DNA of 64,000 nucleotides from Sporosarcina sp. ANT_H38 (GCF_008369195.1 NZ_VOBC01000005.1:62001-126000); one strand, 5' to 3'; shown: positions 27,793 to 37,643, counted from the first letter of the stretch. The notes: generated from the sequence alone by a model not told the origin. A program made the numbers and translations.

Positions 27793-28953
27793 GTGAAAGT
27801 AGGGATAATGATGTCCTTCTTAGAAAATATGGACGAAATGTTTAAAGAAAAATGGAAGTTTGAGTACGAGATGCCAATCCAGGAGAAAATGATTCCAGAA
27901 ATGTTGGCAGGACAAGATATCGTAGCAGAGTCACCGACTGGGTCAGGTAAGACACTTGCATTTGTATTACCACTTCTGCAACTGGTTGATGGTGATAAAA
28001 AACAAACGCAGGCGCTTATTATCACGCCATCACAGGAACTGTCGATGCAAATTGTTAACGTTATTAGAGAATGGGTAACAGGAACAGGTATCACGGTTAC
28101 ACAATTAATTGGCGGAGCAAATATGCAACGTCAAATTGAGCAATTGAAGAAAAAACCAACGATTGTTGTTGGAACACCTGGCCGCTTGGCTGAACTTGTC
28201 AAGGTTAGAAAGTTAAAAATGCACGATATTCGTCATATAGTTCTTGACGAAGGTGATCAGCTCCTTACTCGCGATCATCGCGTCACTGTGAAGAATATGA
28301 TTGAAGCGGCAAATCCAGAGAGACAAGTTGTTGTCGTCTCCGCAACAATAACAGATGAAATTGAAATTGTTGCAAGTAAGTTTATGACTGATCCAATCCG
28401 CATCCAAGTTGGCGCTGAAGAAATGCCGAAATCCGGTGAGGTCGTCCATTCATTTGCGAAGACTGATGCGCGGGACAAAACGGATGTATTGCGTGGGATT
28501 TCTTATTTAAAGGAAATTCGTGCTCTTGCATTTATTAATAATGTGGATCAGCTTCGTATGAAAGAAATGAAGCTTAAGTATAATGAAGCACCGATTGCAG
28601 TTCTTCATTCAGAAATGACGAAATTTGAGAGGCAAAAAACATTAGAAAGTTTCCGTAAAGGCGAGTTGAAAATTTTGATAGCAACTGATCTTGCTGCACG
28701 GGGCCTTGACATTGATGGCTTAACACATGTTATCCACATCGACGTGCCACATACCGTTGAACAATATTTACACCGTTCAGGCAGAACCGGACGGGCAGGC
28801 GGAGACGGAGAAGTGTTGACACTGTTGTCATACCCAGAAGAACGGGATTACCGTAAGTTGACTAAGGGAATTAAAACCGTCCAAAAAGTGTGGTATAAAG
28901 GTCATCTTGCAGAAGGAAATTCAAAAACGATTGCAGCTCCTAAAAAGAAATAA
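27793..28953 (+). CDS. DEAD-box RNA helicase, YfmL-like
   Basis: 386 aa, a bare helicase core without a C-terminal RNA-binding extension. The Q-motif region is followed by Walker A SPTGSGKT, GTPGRLAEL, a variant box II DEGD in place of DEAD, SAT, and HRSGRTGRAG. Similar short helicases such as B. subtilis YfmL act in 50S ribosome assembly and cold growth. GTG 27793 has AAAGGA nearby, but ATG 27808 or 27811 could also be the start. It reads away from the amidase gene with a 59-bp gap and may share its transcript. Confidence 0.92.
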   Translation: MKVGIMMSFLENMDEMFKEKWKFEYEMPIQEKMIPEMLAGQDIVAESPTGSGKTLAFVLPLLQLVDGDKKQTQALIITPSQELSMQIVNVIREWVTGTGITVTQLIGGANMQRQIEQLKKKPTIVVGTPGRLAELVKVRKLKMHDIRHIVLDEGDQLLTRDHRVTVKNMIEAANPERQVVVVSATITDEIEIVASKFMTDPIRIQVGAEEMPKSGEVVHSFAKTDARDKTDVLRGISYLKEIRALAFINNVDQLRMKEMKLKYNEAPIAVLHSEMTKFERQKTLESFRKGELKILIATDLAARGLDIDGLTHVIHIDVPHTVEQYLHRSGRTGRAGGDGEVLTLLSYPEERDYRKLTKGIKTVQKVWYKGHLAEGNSKTIAAPKKK

Positions 28954-28990
28954 GACAAGCGCAAGAAGTCTATATATGTTAAATAAATAA

Positions 28991-29421
28991 CACGTCTGTT
29001 AATTAACTGAAAATAACCAGTAAATAACTTAATTACGACCCCGGCCGCACTTGTATAGTCGCGCTTTGGGGTCGCTTTGGATTGAATGACTTCTAGTACG
29101 ATAACCGATAGATCTGGATGTGTAGGGATGCGACTTTGTCGCATCCCTACACATTTTTTTCGGTAATCGAATGGTTGTCCTTCATACGTCGGGCACTTAC
29201 ACTCTCCATAGAATGTCATCTATTCTTTTCTTCCAAAACAACCGCATTTTTCACTTGAACATTGGAGGAACGCGACAGGCAACTATTCACATCAGGAGTC
29301 CTAGTAAATCTGTCACGAATAGGTAACCGAAAGCAGTCCGAAAAAATTTCAGTGAAAATGGAGGTTATTAAGCACTTCTCGCCAGTATTTTTTGCGAATA
29401 TATGGTTAATTAACAGACGGG
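28991..29421 (-). mobile_element. MITE-like element, copy C (431 bp, internally deleted)
   Basis: Same family as copies A and B but in reverse orientation. The ends are CACGTCTGTTAATTAAC and the complement of CCCGTCTGTTAATTAACC. The flanks AATAAATAA and AATTCATAA agree at 7 of 9 bases. About 250 bp of the middle, including both constant hairpins, is missing: the text jumps from CTTCATACGTC to GGGCACTTAC. The type 1 hairpin (29119-29153) is present; the other variable slot is empty. It sits between two convergent genes. Confidence 0.78.
29119..29153. repeat. Type 1 hairpin cassette in copy C
   Basis: TGTGTAGGGATGCGAC and its complement around TTT, followed by seven T. It can terminate the helicase transcript on the plus strand. 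Confidence 0.85.
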
Positions 29422-29588
29422 AATTCATAAGTACTTATGTATCGAGCGAAAGCGCCGTAGAAGGTGTAACCGAAGCCCTAAGACTTGTTGGCTTAGCTGC
29501 TTGGCTTAAAGGTGGAAGGCATCCCTCTAGCGCTGTAGTAATTTGAATAGAGATCTTTATTGCAACCTGTATAGAAAATAATTAAAAG

Positions 29589-29640
29589 AGCTGCCCTGGA
29601 ATCCAAGTAGATCGGATTTCCAGGGACAGCCCTTTTTTAA
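29589..29640 (+). terminator. Terminator-like hairpin between element C and map
   Basis: AGCTGCCCTGGAATCC pairs with GGATTTCCAGGGACAGC (two bulges) and is followed by CCTTTTTT. It lies in a non-coding stretch 29422-29710 that also holds a CGAGCGAAAGCGCC repeat-like piece and, at 29678-29700, the GCGCATTGCGC repeat seen again at 49393. Confidence 0.75.
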
Positions 29641-29710
29641 AAGAAAAAAGGTATGATTTTTTCAGCATGGAACAATGTCTAGCTCCCGGCGCATTGCGCT
29701 TTTCTCATTA

Positions 29711-30484
<774 letters not shown>

Positions 30485-30525
30485 TCATTTCCATACCATA
30501 CTATATCATAATGAGCTGAACAAAA

Positions 30526-30560
30526 AAGCCTGCAAACTTAAAAAAACGTTGGCAGACTGT
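30526..30560 (-). terminator. Terminator after the 38-aa small protein gene
   Basis: On the minus strand a stem of about ten pairs (GTCTGCCAAC with GTTTGCAGGC, two imperfect) is followed by TTTTTTG. It directly follows the small gene at 30565-30681. Confidence 0.75.
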
Positions 30561-30564
30561 CAAG

Positions 30565-30681
30565 TTATTTTCTTGAGATTGTTGAGCTGGTTGTTTTTTT
30601 TTCTTTCATTACTTTGCGAACAATCGGATAGACGATAGGCGCAAATTTAATAGCGGTTTTTAATAACTTTCCAATATTCAT
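30565..30681 (-). CDS. Small basic hypothetical protein (38 aa)
   Basis: Reads MNIGKLLKTAIKFAPIVYPI, then a Lys-rich tail. ATG 30681 has TAGGAG nine bases upstream and the gene ends at an intrinsic terminator, so it is a complete unit. A hydrophobic patch flanked by lysines suggests a membrane-associated peptide. I have a recollection of similar short conserved proteins in Bacillus but no function is known. Confidence 0.65.
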   Translation of the reverse strand: MNIGKLLKTAIKFAPIVYPIVRKVMKEKKTTSSTISRK

Positions 30682-30744
30682 TAAGTTTCACTCCTAAACA
30701 ATTCATTTATTACTTATTTCCCGAAATGTGGATTTTATAAACAT

Positions 30745-31086
30745 TCATCTCAATACTTTGATACCTTGAAACACATTCCAAATAAGAATGGCCAAAAGAA
30801 GTAGTCCATAGATAAGCATGAATAAGAAAGGTGTTAGTTGCCAAAAACCAAAGTTGCCACCCATCATTCCATTCATGTTGTTGGTATAGGAAAACATTGA
30901 AAAAGAAAAAATGATTAATCCTGCAATAAGAAGTATAACAGGAACAAGATGTGAAACGAAAGAACGTTTGGCATGATGTTTTACTTCACGGTCACCCGAA
31001 ACAAAATAAACGATGACGGGTACCAGCAAAGGTGAGAAGAAGACGCTAAAATAGCACAGGGCAGCTAGTAATTTACTGTTCGACAT
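30745..31086 (-). CDS. DUF4870 small membrane protein
   Basis: 113 aa with three hydrophobic helices (about 4-26, 45-66, 85-110). The pattern LAALCYFSVFFSPLLVPVIVYF, HHAKRSFVSH and the final LLAILIWNVFQGIKVLR are those of DUF4870. Its function is not known. GGAGG precedes ATG 31086. It diverges from the thiamine transporter gene; the small 38-aa gene follows it on the same strand. Confidence 0.85.
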   Translation of the reverse strand: MSNSKLLAALCYFSVFFSPLLVPVIVYFVSGDREVKHHAKRSFVSHLVPVILLIAGLIIFSFSMFSYTNNMNGMMGGNFGFWQLTPFLFMLIYGLLLLAILIWNVFQGIKVLR

Positions 31087-31194
31087 TTGGATTCCTCCAT
31101 TTTACTTAACTATATAGGAAAATTACCATCCTTGTTAATCATCTTGCTTAAAGAATGGCCATCTTATACAATGTACTAGACAACTAAATAACTG

Positions 31195-31288
31195 GAACCA
31201 CAGGGGGAGCCTATTTTGGCTGAGATTGGACAAGTCGTCCTGACCCTTAGAACCTGTAAGATTATTCTTGCGTAGGAATGTGGATGGA
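31195..31288 (+). ncRNA. TPP riboswitch (thi box)
   Basis: The conserved core is clear: GGGGGAGCC, GGCTGAGATTGG, GACCCTTAGAACCTG and GCGTAGGAA in order and spacing. It lies in the leader of the thiamine transporter gene. With thiamine pyrophosphate bound, it should let the terminator at 31302-31334 form and stop transcription. Confidence 0.96.
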
Positions 31289-31301
31289 AACTGACATATT
31301 C

Positions 31302-31334
31302 GATGTCCCATCTATATTAGGGATGTCTTTTTTT
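31302..31334 (+). terminator. Riboswitch expression-platform terminator
   Basis: An 8-bp stem with two G-T pairs (GATGTCCC with GGGATGTC) is followed by TTTTTTT. It lies between the TPP aptamer and thiT, as expected for transcriptional attenuation. Confidence 0.75.
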
Positions 31335-31376
31335 GTGCCCACATCCTTCGCTAAACTAGTAGGGGGAGGAATTAGT

Positions 31377-31934
31377 ATGAATCGGAAAAGACTTCAATTT
31401 TTACTTGAAGTGGCTATTTTAGGTGCGATTTCATTTATGCTTGATCAGATTGGTTTTAAAATGCCACAAGGCGGGTCTGTTACACTTTCGATGTTGCCAA
31501 TTGTTATCATGGCATTCCGCAGGGGAGTTATTGGGGGAATGCTAACTGGCTTTGTTAGTGGGTTATTGCAACTGATGATGGGTGGGTATGTCTTAAATGT
31601 GATACAAGCAGCGCTCGATTACTTCGTGGCTTACACGCTCGTAGGGGTGGCAGGCGTCACGCTTGCATGGCTGTTAAGCGGTAGAGCGAAAGGTGATAAA
31701 GGCTCAATGGTAAGGGCTATCGTAGTAGGTACAGTTATCGGGGGCCTTCTTCGATACCTAATCCACTTCATCGGTGGAATCGTTTTCTTTGCATCCTCAG
31801 CACCAGAGGGACAACCTGTATGGCTTTATTCACTCGTATACAATGGAAGTTACATGATTCCTTCAGTACTATTATCAGCAATTGTTGCATCATTAATATT
31901 CACTACAGCACCGCGTCTCCTAGAACGCAAATGA
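31377..31934 (+). CDS. thiT: Thiamine-specific ECF transporter S component ThiT
   Basis: 185 aa with six hydrophobic helices. ThiT binds thiamine and docks on the shared EcfAA'T energising module encoded elsewhere. The start MNRKRLQFLLEVAILGAISF and LSMLPIVIMAFRRGVIGGM resemble the known proteins (B. subtilis YuaJ). ATG 31377 follows GGGGGAGG by eight bases; the longer frame from 31278 runs through the riboswitch platform and cannot be right. The TPP riboswitch upstream confirms the vitamin. Confidence 0.96.
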   Translation: MNRKRLQFLLEVAILGAISFMLDQIGFKMPQGGSVTLSMLPIVIMAFRRGVIGGMLTGFVSGLLQLMMGGYVLNVIQAALDYFVAYTLVGVAGVTLAWLLSGRAKGDKGSMVRAIVVGTVIGGLLRYLIHFIGGIVFFASSAPEGQPVWLYSLVYNGSYMIPSVLLSAIVASLIFTTAPRLLERK

Positions 31935-31976
31935 AAAATCGCTGTCCTGCCCAATTTGGGAGGACGGCGATTTTTA
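31934..31976. terminator. Bidirectional terminator between thiT and the TspO gene
   Basis: AAAAATCGC(T)GTCCT pairs with AGGAC(G)GCGATTTTT; A and T tracts on both sides serve both convergent genes. Confidence 0.88.
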
Positions 31977-32705
31977 TTTGAATGTGAGTAATTTTCTTCT
32001 GAAGAATATGAATCCTGCTATTGTAGCTGCAAGAAATAGGGCTGCGGCAGAAACGAATAATTCATCTGCACCGTTTTTTACAGTGATACCAATAAATGCC
32101 CATATGAAGACCGCGCTAAACGCTATATCCGCATAATGGTATAAAAAATGAAGTGCGATAGCGGTCGCTATAGTTAAGTAGATAACAGTCCATAAAGGAT
32201 CACTTAGCCCCCAGCCAGACCACTCATGCAACGTAAGGACGTAGCTGATGTTCGCAATGGTCGCCACAAAAGTCCATCCTAGATAGACAGCAATAGGAAT
32301 TCTACCATAAAATTGATTTTCCAGATTAGGATAGGTGAAATAAAGGGTCAATAATGTTATAAGAAGCGCTAGAATAACAATAATTGTCCATCCGAAAAAG
32401 CCAAAATGCCAGAGCAGAATCCAAGCGATATTAAATAGGCAGCTGAACACAAACAAAACTACCCTCCGATTGAACAAAGCATGTTTAACCTTTCCTTTGT
32501 TGCGCATAAAGCTGTAAAGCCAGATAGAGACAAGCAGATAAATAACTGCCCAAATTGAAAAAACATAATCTGCAGGTGTAAATAGCACCGGTAAACTATT
32601 TGAGATTTCTCCGGTCGTTTTTCCATTGATAGGTATAATATTTGCAGCTGCATTGACAAGAACGACCACAATGAGCGAAAAAGTCATAATCATAAGTTTA
32701 AACAT
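31974..32705 (-). CDS. TspO/MBR family tryptophan-rich sensory protein
   Basis: 243 aa, longer than the usual five-helix TspO (about 160 aa) because of extra C-terminal helices. The FTPADYVFSIWAVIYLLVSIW block is the family hallmark (PPxxxFxxVWxxLY type). Such proteins bind porphyrins or act in oxygen and stress signalling; long versions like this occur in Bacillales without a defined role. GGAGG precedes ATG 32705. Single gene. Confidence 0.85.
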   Translation of the reverse strand: MFKLMIMTFSLIVVVLVNAAANIIPINGKTTGEISNSLPVLFTPADYVFSIWAVIYLLVSIWLYSFMRNKGKVKHALFNRRVVLFVFSCLFNIAWILLWHFGFFGWTIIVILALLITLLTLYFTYPNLENQFYGRIPIAVYLGWTFVATIANISYVLTLHEWSGWGLSDPLWTVIYLTIATAIALHFLYHYADIAFSAVFIWAFIGITVKNGADELFVSAAALFLAATIAGFIFFRRKLLTFK

Positions 32706-32865
32706 ATTTAAATCCTCCTACTCAATAGTATACATATGAAAGGTGGAGCCTGCGAACGAAAGTATGAACCTTCCGTCACAATTGCTGTATTTCGCATACC
32801 GAATATTCATGTTATAATCAAGAAGTGTTTTTAGAAAATTTTGAATGAATTGAGGGGGAATTATA

Positions 32866-34668
32866 GTGACGCAAAAAACGTATTCAGAAACATGGGATCT
32901 AGATGTATTTTTTAAAGGAGGAAGTGGTTCAATTGAACTGCGGACTCATTTAGATGGTGTAATAGAAAAGCTTGGCTCATTAGAAGAAACGGCTTCTGCA
33001 TTTGAAGTTCCTCAATCAGCTGGTATGTCAAAAGAAGTTTTGGACCTTATTGAATCACTAAAAGATGTTGCACTTAACATGTCACAGGCGGGTGCCGTTA
33101 TCGGTTGTTTCCTGGCGGCTGACACAACAGATAAAAAAGCACTGCAACTGCAAGGGGAAATTGGTTCAGTTGTTGCACGTTTCTCGACAGTCGGTCTTAA
33201 AATCCAGCAGACGCTAGCGAAAGCAGATGAAGATACATGGAATGGACTAATGGAATCAGGTGAATTGAAGGAATTTTCATTTGTTCTGAACGAGTGGCGT
33301 GAAGAGGTCAGCTTGAAACTGTCCGAAGAAGAAGAGAGTTTGATCACGTCACTAAGCGTAGACGGCTATCATGGTTGGGGACAGTTATACGACATGCTCG
33401 TTAATGATATTAAAATCAAAATCGAACTGGACGGAGAGGAAAAGGAACTTTCCGTTGGACAGGCAAATAACCTAAGTTCGCATGAGAATGCAGATGTGCG
33501 AAAGCGTTCATTCGAAGCATTGGAAGAAGCTTGGGAAGGGAAAGAAGACTTTTTCGCATCTGCATTAAATCATATTGCCGGCTTTAGGCTAGAAGTATAC
33601 AAAAAACGTGGATGGGATTCTGTATTGAAAGAGCCGCTTCTCCGAAATAGAATGAGCCAAGAGACGCTCGATGCAATGTGGGGAGCAATTGGTGTAAATA
33701 AAGCACCATTTGTAGAATACTTGAACGTCAAGGCGAGAATGCTAGGTACTGACAAGCTGAACTGGTATGACACGGATGCACCAGTTACAGCATCGACCAA
33801 AAAGATGTCGTATCAAGAAGGGGCAGAATTCATCCTGAAACATTTTGGAGAATTTGGCCCGGAACTAGAAGAATTTTCTCGTCAGGCGTTTGAAGAGGGC
33901 TGGATTGAGGCGGAAGATCGTCCGAACAAACGTCCAGGCGGTTTCTGTACAGGTATGCCTGTATCCGAGCAATCCCGTATATTCATGACTTACAGCGGAA
34001 CAATGTCGAATGTTGCAACACTTGCCCATGAACTTGGTCACGCGTTCCATTCTTATGCACTGCGTCCAGTCCATTGGATGAACCGTCAATACGCAATGGG
34101 AGTAGCTGAAACGGCATCAACATTCGCAGAGATGATTGTCGCGGATGCTGCGGTTAAAGCAGCTGAAACAAAGGATGAGAAAATTGCCCTGCTAGAAGAT
34201 AAAATTCAGCGCAGTGTTGCATTTTTTATGAATATCCATTCTAGATTCCTTTTTGAAACAAGGTTCTATGAAGAACGTAAAAGTGGAATCGTGCCCGCTG
34301 CAAGATTGAATGAGTTAATGGCAGAAGCGCAGAAAGAAGCTTATGGGGATGCTCTTGATACGGTCCATCCGCACTTCTGGGCGTCGAAACTCCATTTCTA
34401 CATTACAGGCGTGCAATTCTACAACTTCCCGTACACGTTCGGATATTTGTTCTCCCTTAGTATTTATGCAAAAGCATTGGAAGATGGCGAAGGATTTGAA
34501 CAGAAATATATGGCGCTTTTACGGGACACTGCGGTTATGAGTGTCGAAGACCTTGCGATGAAGCATCTAGGTGAGGATATTACGAAACAAGATTTTTGGG
34601 CAAAAGGCGTAGCACTATGCGTAAAAGATGTTGAGGAGTTCTTGGAACTTACTTTGGTAAAAGGGTGA
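32866..34668 (+). CDS. M3-family oligoendopeptidase (PepF-like)
   Basis: 600 aa cytoplasmic zinc metallopeptidase that degrades peptides of roughly 5-20 residues. The zinc motif HELGH is at residues 388-392 within ATLAHELGHAFHSY, with the third ligand Glu in the ASTFAEMIV region. The N-terminal domain and length fit the PepF/YjbG group. GTG 32866 is preceded by GAGGGGG. A GNAT gene follows after seven bases and is likely co-transcribed. Confidence 0.95.
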   Translation: MTQKTYSETWDLDVFFKGGSGSIELRTHLDGVIEKLGSLEETASAFEVPQSAGMSKEVLDLIESLKDVALNMSQAGAVIGCFLAADTTDKKALQLQGEIGSVVARFSTVGLKIQQTLAKADEDTWNGLMESGELKEFSFVLNEWREEVSLKLSEEEESLITSLSVDGYHGWGQLYDMLVNDIKIKIELDGEEKELSVGQANNLSSHENADVRKRSFEALEEAWEGKEDFFASALNHIAGFRLEVYKKRGWDSVLKEPLLRNRMSQETLDAMWGAIGVNKAPFVEYLNVKARMLGTDKLNWYDTDAPVTASTKKMSYQEGAEFILKHFGEFGPELEEFSRQAFEEGWIEAEDRPNKRPGGFCTGMPVSEQSRIFMTYSGTMSNVATLAHELGHAFHSYALRPVHWMNRQYAMGVAETASTFAEMIVADAAVKAAETKDEKIALLEDKIQRSVAFFMNIHSRFLFETRFYEERKSGIVPAARLNELMAEAQKEAYGDALDTVHPHFWASKLHFYITGVQFYNFPYTFGYLFSLSIYAKALEDGEGFEQKYMALLRDTAVMSVEDLAMKHLGEDITKQDFWAKGVALCVKDVEEFLELTLVKG

Positions 34669-34675
34669 ATATAAA

Positions 34676-35221
34676 TTGATTTTGCTTGAAGGGCAAACTT
34701 GTTATTTGCGAATATTGATAGAGGATGATGCTTTTAGCTTCACGGAATTGCTAACTGCAAATAAAGAATACTGGTCTATTTTCGAACCGCGGCATGAGAG
34801 TAGCTATTTTGCTGTTGCTGTACAGAGGGAGAAAATAAGGGAGTCGAACTATCAGATGAGGGACCGAAGGGAATACAACTTCGGTATCTTCGAAACTGCT
34901 ACAAGTAGGCTAATTGGGCATATCTCGCTTTACAGCATTAAACGATTGCCATTTTCCAGCGGTTTCGTCGGCTATTCAATCGATAAGCATGAAACTGGTA
35001 AGGGGATAGGCACGGAAGCAGTTCGTCTTGTTACCCAGTTTGCTTTCGAGAAAGTTGCCTTACATCGGGTAGAGGCCTATGTTTCTCCCCGTAATGGCGG
35101 ATCGTTAAGATTACTGGAGAAGGCAGGGTATTTCCAAGAGGGATTGTTACGGAAACTCCTTTATATTAATGGTGTCTGGGAAGACCATTATATCTACGCT
35201 ATCGTGGAAGGCGATTTTTGA
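34676..35221 (+). CDS. GNAT N-acetyltransferase, RimJ/RimL type
   Basis: 181 aa. The acetyl-CoA-binding region is GYSIDKHETGKGIGTEAVRL (motif A), followed by HRVEAYVSPRNGGSLRLLEKAGYFQEGLLR, typical of the enzymes that acetylate ribosomal protein N-termini or small amines. Translation probably begins at TTG 34676, eight bases after AAGGGTG, directly behind the oligopeptidase gene. Target unknown. Confidence 0.9.
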   Translation: MILLEGQTCYLRILIEDDAFSFTELLTANKEYWSIFEPRHESSYFAVAVQREKIRESNYQMRDRREYNFGIFETATSRLIGHISLYSIKRLPFSSGFVGYSIDKHETGKGIGTEAVRLVTQFAFEKVALHRVEAYVSPRNGGSLRLLEKAGYFQEGLLRKLLYINGVWEDHYIYAIVEGDF

Positions 35222-35257
35222 AAGGGCAAGATTTTCTTGAAAAGAATAGTAGCTAAA

Positions 35258-35297
35258 ATAAAAAACCGGTTCCTGTAAAAAGGAATCGGCTTTTGTT
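35258..35297 (+). terminator. Terminator after the GNAT gene
   Basis: CCGGTTCCT pairs with AGGAATCGG around a short A-rich loop; A and T tracts on either side. Confidence 0.8.
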
Positions 35298-35321
35298 TAT
35301 TTCCCAGGAAATAAGTCGAAT

Positions 35322-35897
35322 TTATTTTGTGGAATTATATTTGTATCCATCTACGATGATATCGAGCTTCCCAGTATCAGGATGGACGACAAGTCCGTGG
35401 ACGGAAACTTTTTTATCCATAAGGGGATGATTACGAACAGCATCAACACTCATCTTGACGCTTTCAGTCACATCACCAAAACCATGGAGCCAATCTTCCA
35501 TATCGACACCGGAGTATTTTAGCGTTTTGAGAATGTTTTCATCAATCCCACGATCAACCATCTTTTCTATGATTCGACCGGTATCGACTGAACTCATTCC
35601 ACAATCATGATGGCCAACTACATAAATTTCATCAGCCTGTAATTCATAAACTGCTACTAGTAGGCTTCTCATAATACCGCCAAATGGGTGTGAGACTAGT
35701 GCACCGGCACTTTTAATAATCTTCGCATCGCCATTCTTTAAGTTCATCGCCTTAGGTAATAATTCAGTCAGTCTTGTATCCATACATGTCAAAATTACAA
35801 TTCGCTTGTCGGGAAACTTTGTTGTTGCGTACTGTTCATATTGTTTTTCACCCACAAATGTATCATTAAAATCAAGGATCTCTGAAAGAATTGTCAT
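35322..35897 (-). CDS. Beta-class carbonic anhydrase (YtiB-like)
   Basis: 191 aa. Interconverts CO2 and bicarbonate. Zinc ligands: Cys38 (LTCMDTRL), His95 and Cys98 (VVGHHDCGM); the Asp40-Arg42 dyad is present. Single gene in the cytoplasm, with no SulP transporter or cyanase next to it. Confidence 0.95.
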   Translation of the reverse strand: MTILSEILDFNDTFVGEKQYEQYATTKFPDKRIVILTCMDTRLTELLPKAMNLKNGDAKIIKSAGALVSHPFGGIMRSLLVAVYELQADEIYVVGHHDCGMSSVDTGRIIEKMVDRGIDENILKTLKYSGVDMEDWLHGFGDVTESVKMSVDAVRNHPLMDKKVSVHGLVVHPDTGKLDIIVDGYKYNSTK

Positions 35898-35954
35898 CGT
35901 ATACTCCTATTCTGCAAGCTTTTATTTATCATGCCAGATGATATGTAAAGAGAA

Positions 35955-35978
35955 AAGAGTTGCCTGTAGGCAACTCTT
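35955..35978 (-). terminator. Terminator of the 46-aa membrane protein gene
   Basis: A 10-bp perfect stem (AAGAGTTGCC with its complement) around TGTA, followed on the minus strand by TTCTCTTT. It overlaps the stop codon of the small gene. Confidence 0.78.
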
Positions 35979-36117
35979 AGAATTTTATTTCTGGTTTTGG
36001 ATCGATTGTTGTAGAATCAGCAGTGATCATGGCTGAAGAAAGAAAGTGCATTGTGAATGTTGCTGCTATACCTAAGCAAACCGTAAAACCTATAACTGTA
36101 GCGAACATTAAGCCCAT
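35977..36117 (-). CDS. Small single-span membrane protein (46 aa)
   Basis: Begins MGLMFATVIGFTVCLGIAAT, a single membrane helix, and ends in a polar tail (DSTTIDPKPEIKF). ATG 36117 has GAGAGGGG about 8-10 bases upstream and the gene runs into its own terminator. It lies between the aminopeptidase and carbonic anhydrase genes on the same strand. No family recognised. Confidence 0.65.
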   Translation of the reverse strand: MGLMFATVIGFTVCLGIAATFTMHFLSSAMITADSTTIDPKPEIKF

Positions 36118-36225
36118 ATATATGACCCCTCTCTACATTGTGATTTCAGAACTATCTTTAGTATACAGTAAAAACCCAAATTGTTTAAGGGTTTCATGAA
36201 ATGTTTTAAGTAATTGTGACGAATA

Positions 36226-37458
36226 TTAGAAAGTCCAGTTGCCCCCACGGAACACAGGTTCAGAAGAGCCATCGTCTTTGATGCCATCAATATCCATTTC
36301 CTCAGAGCCAACCATGAAGTCTACATGAGTGATGCTTTGGTTCAAACCGTGTTTTTCTAAATCCTCTCGTGCCATCGTTTTGCCACCTTCTAAACAAAAT
36401 GAATATGCGCTTCCGAGAGCAAAGTGATTAGAGGCATTTTCATCGAACAATGTATTATAGAAGAGTAGACCCGATTGTGAAATCGGGGAATCGTGTGGGA
36501 CGAGTGCGACTTCACCGAGATGTTTTGCACCTTCATCTGTATCTATTAGACGTTGTAAAACTTCTCCGCCTTGTTCAGCTGAAACTTCAGTTACACGTCC
36601 ATCTTTAAATGTTATTTTGAAGTTATCGATAATGTTTCCGCCGTAGCTTAACGGTTTTGTGCTTGATACATAGCCGTTGACACCGGTTTTCAAAGGAACA
36701 GTGAATACTTCTTCAGTCGGCATATTCGCCATAAAAGTGTGACCTTTCTCATTGATGCTGCCGGCTCCGCACCACAAGTGACCTTCAGGTAATTCAACGA
36801 TTAGGTCAGTACCGGGCGCTGTGTAGTGAAGTTTGCGGTACCTTTTGTTATTCAGGTAATCGACTTTGGCATGCAAATTTTTGTCATGATTAACCCATTC
36901 TTGTATAGGATGTTGTTTGTCTGTACGTACTGCTTTAAAAATGGCTGTCCAAAGTGCTGATACTTGCTCTTCTTCCGTAAGTTCAGGGAACACTTTTGCT
37001 GCCCACGCTTTAGAAGGGACTGCGATTACAGTCCAGCTAATTTTATCAGACTGTACATACTGACGATATTTGTCGAGTGCCTGTCCAGCAGCTTTTTGAG
37101 TATCAGCAATACGAGACTGCTCGATCCCTTTTAACAAGTCTGGACTTTGGGAAACGATGCTCATGAATGCAGCACCTTTTTCTGCAAGCTGTTCACGCTC
37201 CATTACTTTCCACTCAGGAAATTCAGCAAAAGAATCAGTCGGTGCTTTTTCATAACGTAGTCTGGAAACAATATCGTCGGACCAATCGACAAACACTTGA
37301 CGTGCACCTGCATCATAAGCTTTTTCGGTTATAAGACGAACAAATTCCATTGCTTCTGTTGAAGCATTGATATATAGATATTGGTTAGGTTGAATATTGA
37401 CACCTACCTGTACTGCGAGTTCAGCATAGCGGGATAGTTGTTTTTCGAAAGTAGACAT
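36226..37458 (-). CDS. Aminopeptidase, family M29 (AmpS/PepS)
   Basis: 410 aa, the usual length. Metal-dependent cytoplasmic exopeptidase. Ligand-bearing stretches are LPEGHLWCGAGSINEKGHTFMANMPTEEVF (Glu), LGEVALVPHDSPIS, and HFALGSAYSFCLEGG; it ends THVDFMVGSEEMDIDG as in relatives. ATG 37458 has AAGGAG upstream. It may share a transcript with the 46-aa gene. Confidence 0.93.
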   Translation of the reverse strand: MSTFEKQLSRYAELAVQVGVNIQPNQYLYINASTEAMEFVRLITEKAYDAGARQVFVDWSDDIVSRLRYEKAPTDSFAEFPEWKVMEREQLAEKGAAFMSIVSQSPDLLKGIEQSRIADTQKAAGQALDKYRQYVQSDKISWTVIAVPSKAWAAKVFPELTEEEQVSALWTAIFKAVRTDKQHPIQEWVNHDKNLHAKVDYLNNKRYRKLHYTAPGTDLIVELPEGHLWCGAGSINEKGHTFMANMPTEEVFTVPLKTGVNGYVSSTKPLSYGGNIIDNFKITFKDGRVTEVSAEQGGEVLQRLIDTDEGAKHLGEVALVPHDSPISQSGLLFYNTLFDENASNHFALGSAYSFCLEGGKTMAREDLEKHGLNQSITHVDFMVGSEEMDIDGIKDDGSSEPVFRGGNWTF

Positions 37459-37643
37459 GAATAATTACTCCTTCCTTTATCTTCTATTAATAGTACCAAT
37501 TTATTGTCCTGACCTGCAACGTTGAATTTATGATAAATTGTGACAGAATGAATTGTATCGAATATTTTTTACTTCTGTTCACCTAAAGAATAGGCTGAAG
37601 ATGCCGAAATAAGAAGAAGAATGGAATATTTGGAGGGTCACCT

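Noticed and set aside
29262..29546. 94-aa open frame across the end of element C
   Set aside because: It lies inside the non-coding repeat, has no family-like sequence, and the matching stretch in the other copies is not open.
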